Shown: positions 6,721-8,027 of the stretch, piece by piece
Layout: every line of letters starts with the position of its first letter
How positions within the stretch are numbered: the stretch's first letter is position 1
NCBI GenBank assembly: GCA_900549705.1
Contig: URPI01000101.1
Location: 1 to 8,027, forward strand
Direction of reading: 5' to 3'
DNA: 8,027 nucleotides
Source of the DNA: an uncultured Eubacteriales bacterium
GTDB taxonomy: Bacteria > Bacillota > Clostridia > Oscillospirales > Oscillospiraceae
The notes under the pieces: model-generated
The model's database searches: none
What the model saw: only the letters and a program-made list of their open reading frames with translations
Told to the model about the DNA's origin: nothing
Position numbers and translations under genes: made by a program

Positions 6721-7148
6721 ATCAAGAATGGACGCCCACCATCGTTGCGTTCTGCTGCAACTGGTGCAGCTATGCCGGTGCCGACCTGTCCGGCACCAAT
6801 CGGCTGCAGTATCCCGCGAACGTAAAAATCATTCGGATTCCCTGCTCCTGCCGCCTCAACCCTGTGTTCATTCTGCGGGCCTTTCAACGAGGCGCGGACG
6901 GTGTGATTCTCTGCGGCTGCCACCCCGGCGACTGCCACTACACCACCGGCAATTACTATGCCCGCAGAAGAATGACGCTTTTGTTCTCTATGCTGGAATT
7001 TTTGGGCATTGAGCGGGAGCGCACCCGTGTGGAGTGGGTTTCCGCCGCCGAGGGTGTGAAGTTTGCTGCTACCATGAACGATTTTGTAAAGACCATCACT
7101 GCCATGGGCGAGAATAAGAAGCTGGAGGACTTGAGATGCAAGGAGTAA
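6711..7148 (+). CDS. mvhD: MvhD-like [2Fe-2S] subunit (hydrogenase iron-sulfur / HdrA-linked delta subunit)
   Basis: Protein of 145 aa with the cysteine pattern of MvhD: CCNWCSYAGAD (C15, C16, C19), IPCSCRLNP (C45, C47) and CGCHPGDCHY (C68, C70, C75). In methanogens MvhD carries a [2Fe-2S] cluster and is the bridge between the electron-donating enzyme (Mvh hydrogenase or formate dehydrogenase) and HdrA. The start at 6711 overlaps the hdrA end by 10 bases, has GAGGTGG (6697-6703) 7 bases upstream, and gives the family-type beginning before the first cysteines. The open frame extends 81 bases upstream, inside hdrA, without support. No MvhA or MvhG hydrogenase subunit follows in the window. The next gene is an iron-sulfur protein instead, pointing to a non-hydrogenase electron donor or acceptor. 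Confidence 0.94.
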   Translation: MQINQEWTPTIVAFCCNWCSYAGADLSGTNRLQYPANVKIIRIPCSCRLNPVFILRAFQRGADGVILCGCHPGDCHYTTGNYYARRRMTLLFSMLEFLGIERERTRVEWVSAAEGVKFAATMNDFVKTITAMGENKKLEDLRCKE

Positions 7149-8027
7149 AGGAAAAGGCGTTGGAGCTTCTTCACTCTGGAGTGGTTCAGAGGGTGCTGGG
7201 CTGGAGAACCGGCGAATTCTTCTACGATTTGACTCCCGGCGTTTTTATAGCCCCTGAGGAAGTGGAGCAGGACTTTGTTTATAATATTTTTTCCGGTGCC
7301 AATCTTTCCAAGTACCTGATTGCAGAGAGCAAAAAGGAAGGAAAGATTGCCGTATTTCTGAAACCCTGCGACAGCTTTTCGTTCGTCCAGCTTCAAAAGG
7401 AGCACCGAATCAACCGGGAGAATATCTATGCTGTGGGCGTTCAGTGTGATGGCAAGTGCGATGGAGAATCTCTGCGCGCCGCCGGTTGTGAAGGCCTTCT
7501 GGCTGTGGAAGGAGAGGAAGTGCTGAACGTCCATACCCTGTACGGCGAAAAGATCGTTGCAAAGAAGGATGCCCTTTTGGGAAAATGCAGAACCTGCAAG
7601 AGTAAGCACATCGCGGATTTTGACGAATTGATTGGCCAGCAGGGGAAAGATACAGATTCTGCCCGCTTTGAAGAAGTGACGAAGCTGGAAGCGATGACAC
7701 CGGACGAGCGCTTTCATTTCTGGCAGGGAGAGTTAAGCAAATGTATCCGCTGCAATGCCTGCCGGAACGTGTGTCCTGCTTGCAGCTGCGAAAAGTGCGT
7801 ATTTGATAACCCTGCCTCCGGGGTGCAGAACAAGGCTGCTGCCAACACCTTTGAGGAGAAGCTGTTTCATGTCATCCGGGCGTTTCATGTGGCTTCCCGC
7901 TGCACCGATTGCGGCGAATGCAGCCGTGTTTGCCCCCAGAATATTCCGCTGCATCTTCTGAATCGAAAGTTTATCAAGGATATCAATGAGCTTTACGGTT
8001 TTTATCAGGCGGGCGCCTCCTTGGATG
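7136..8027 (+). CDS. Iron-sulfur electron-transfer protein, HydB/AsrA/FloxB-like or FrhB/FdhB-like (partial, runs off the right edge)
   Basis: The frame is open from 7136 to the window end (297 codons, no stop). The ATG overlaps mvhD by 13 bases and has GGAGG (7124-7128) 7 bases upstream. The N-terminal part has an FrhB/FdhB- or HydB-like segment: FLKPCDSFSFVQLQKEH (C78), GVQCDGKCD (C104, C108) and KCRTCKSKH (C151, C154). The C-terminal part is a two-cluster ferredoxin region: C203, C206, C209, C213-P-x-C216-x-C218-x2-C221, then C256, C259, C262, C266-P. The CPACSC pattern and the long gap between clusters resemble the beta subunit of Pyrococcus sulfhydrogenase, AsrA, and FloxB of bacterial Flox-Hdr complexes. 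Likely role (inference): carry electrons between a flavoprotein and MvhD/HdrA. If FloxB-like, the next gene should encode a PyrK/FloxA-type FAD/NAD-binding protein. Exact subfamily unresolved, so no symbol is given. Confidence 0.85.
   Translation, partial: MQGVKEKALELLHSGVVQRVLGWRTGEFFYDLTPGVFIAPEEVEQDFVYNIFSGANLSKYLIAESKKEGKIAVFLKPCDSFSFVQLQKEHRINRENIYAVGVQCDGKCDGESLRAAGCEGLLAVEGEEVLNVHTLYGEKIVAKKDALLGKCRTCKSKHIADFDELIGQQGKDTDSARFEEVTKLEAMTPDERFHFWQGELSKCIRCNACRNVCPACSCEKCVFDNPASGVQNKAAANTFEEKLFHVIRAFHVASRCTDCGECSRVCPQNIPLHLLNRKFIKDINELYGFYQAGASLD

Noticed and set aside
1..8027. Mobile elements, CRISPR arrays, tRNA or rRNA genes
   Set aside because: No transposase or integrase motifs, no regularly spaced repeats and no cloverleaf-like or rRNA-like segments were seen on either strand.

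Overview
The window looks like chromosomal DNA of a strictly anaerobic, Gram-positive bacterium of the Clostridia (Bacillota). The grounds are strong AGGAGG-type ribosome binding sites before almost every gene, tight co-directional packing, a rubrerythrin, and a heterodisulfide-reductase-type (Hdr) iron-sulfur module in a non-methanogen context (bacterial fumC, LDH-type malate dehydrogenase). Genus cannot be read from the sequence. A gut Oscillospirales or Lachnospirales-like clostridium is a guess.

Layout: (1) 23-63, a strong intrinsic terminator. (2) 68-604, minus strand, rubrerythrin (peroxide defence) with a near-consensus promoter at 649-677. (3) 605-1188, a divergent intergenic region of about 580 bases with the rubrerythrin promoter at one end, the mdh promoter at the other, several perfect inverted repeats and no convincing gene between. 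(4) 1189-8027, plus strand, one apparent operon: malate dehydrogenase (LDH-fold, Arg at the specificity position), class II fumarase, HdrB, HdrC, HdrA, MvhD, and an iron-sulfur protein of the HydB/AsrA/FloxB or FrhB/FdhB type that runs off the right edge. Gaps are 8 to 16 bases in the first part. Three junctions overlap (hdrB/hdrC, hdrA/mvhD, mvhD/last gene), which suggests translational coupling.

How the genes may work together: Mdh plus FumC interconvert oxaloacetate, malate and fumarate, the two steps before succinate in the reductive branch of the TCA cycle. HdrABC-MvhD is the core of flavin-based electron-bifurcating complexes. The last gene resembles the electron-input iron-sulfur subunits that replace a hydrogenase in bacterial Flox-Hdr or Fdh-Hdr systems. 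Putting C4-dicarboxylate enzymes and a complete Hdr/MvhD module in one operon is the most interesting feature. It suggests, as inference only, that an Hdr complex is coupled to fumarate/malate metabolism or to redox balancing during it. No hydrogenase (MvhA/MvhG), fumarate reductase flavoprotein or methylene-THF reductase gene is visible. The decisive downstream genes lie outside the window.
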